A stretch of 6,724 nt of DNA from a bacterium (GTDB lineage Bacteria; Patescibacteria; JAEDAM01; Absconditabacterales; Absconditicoccaceae). The DNA lies in assembly GCA_017442645.1 (NCBI GenBank), contig JAFRZH010000023.1:1-6724 (forward strand), read 5' to 3'. The notes beneath the pieces were generated by a model that saw nothing but the letters and a program-made list of their open reading frames with translations, was not told where the DNA came from and made no database searches. A program made the position numbers and the translations under genes. Shown here piece by piece: positions 6,161-6,724 of the stretch (positions within the stretch are counted from its first letter, which is position 1; each line of letters opens with the position of its first letter).

Positions 6161-6724
6161 ATGCTAAATTCAGAAATTAAAAGGAAAATTGATAATGCAA
6201 GAGATATTCTTGTGTGAAAAATTCCTGTTCCATCTCAGCAAATTGAACAGATAACAATAGCTCTGATTTACAAGTTTATGTCTGATATTGATTTACAAGA
6301 CAAAGAACTTGGTTGAGAAGGATTTTTTCAATGAGAATTTGAAAAATATAGTTGGAACAACATTATGGATAGAAAAATCTGAGGACAGGAAAGATTAAAT
6401 CTCTACAGTGAATGATTGGATAAAATGGGGACTAATCCGCATTTGCCTCAAATGTTTCGTGATATTTTCAGAAATGCATATCTCCCTTTCAAAGACCCAT
6501 CAACATTGGACATGTTTTTGAAACAAATTGATGAATTTAGTTATGACCATAGTGAAGATTTAGGAGAGGCTTTTGAATATCTGCTTTCAACAGCATGAAG
6601 TCAATGAGATGCAGGACAATTCCGTACTCCAAGACATATCATTGATTTTATCGTTTCAATCGTGCAACCACAATTAACGGATACGGTATTAGACCCAGCC
6701 TGTGGAACAGCTTGATTTTTGATT
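6161..6724 (+). CDS. hsdM: Type I modification methyltransferase subunit HsdM, N-terminal part (3' end outside window)
   Basis: The first 188 codons are present, with eight TGA codons read as Gly. HsdM binds S-adenosylmethionine and methylates adenine (N6) at the site recognised by HsdS; it is also part of the HsdR-containing nuclease complex. Residues about 3-120 form the helical HsdM N-terminal domain (it begins EIKRKIDNARDILVGK, with KIPVPSQQIEQI next). Then comes GEAFEYLLSTAGSQGDAGQFRTPRHI, where DAGQFRTP (150-157) is the conserved lead-in to the methyltransferase domain. The SAM-binding motif I DPACGTAGFLI follows at 178-188. The catalytic NPPF motif would lie beyond the window. Motif I has Ala184 where Gly is more usual; the next Gly185 is TGA. 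It lies 223 bp after hsdR on the same strand, across a palindrome-rich spacer, so it may be separately transcribed. hsdS is presumably further downstream. The ATG at 6161 gives the expected N-terminus; there is no clear ribosome binding site. Confidence 0.93.

Overview
**Organism and genetic code.** This AT-rich window reads correctly only if TGA is translated as glycine (translation table 25). That points to the Gracilibacteria / Absconditabacteria (SR1) lineages of the Candidate Phyla Radiation; the window cannot separate the two. Under the standard code every gene here breaks into short pieces. With TGA = Gly, six continuous reading frames appear, and the recoded positions fall on invariant glycines. 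Examples are the HsdR Walker A loop (ATGTGKT, both Gly are TGA), helicase motif V (TTGYD), the NYN-domain TGDGDF motif, the DNG of an IS30 transposase and the HsdM motif I. I count about 50 in-frame TGA codons. None of the genes has a clear Shine-Dalgarno sequence.

**Left edge (1-412).** The 3' end of an IS30-family transposase gene on the + strand is followed by a hairpin with a T-run. The hairpin sits between that gene and a converging minus-strand gene.

**Minus-strand block (411-3020).** Three genes are each apparently in their own transcription unit. In transcription order they are a NYN/LabA-like (PIN-fold) putative ribonuclease, a small two-helix membrane protein with a probable PH-like C-terminal domain, and a DUF3800 protein. 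Promoter-like and terminator-like elements separate them.

**Divergent intergenic region (3021-3390).** It holds one copy of a 31-bp palindromic repeat (the other copy is at 1247-1277), a weak promoter, and a striking structured leader at 3227-3370. The leader has a long imperfect hairpin. Its loop can alternatively pair over 13 bp with a segment just before a run of seven T's, immediately upstream of hsdR. This looks like an attenuator and is the best candidate here for something undescribed.

**Type I restriction-modification locus (3391-end, + strand).** A complete hsdR (848 codons) is followed, after a 223-bp gap packed with palindromes, by the first 188 codons of hsdM. The window ends inside HsdM motif I. 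hsdS would be expected downstream but is not in view. HsdR is the nuclease/translocase, HsdM the adenine methyltransferase subunit, and the missing HsdS would give sequence specificity. An IS remnant, a putative RNase and a DUF3800 protein beside a restriction system suggest an accessory or defence-type region; this is inference from context.
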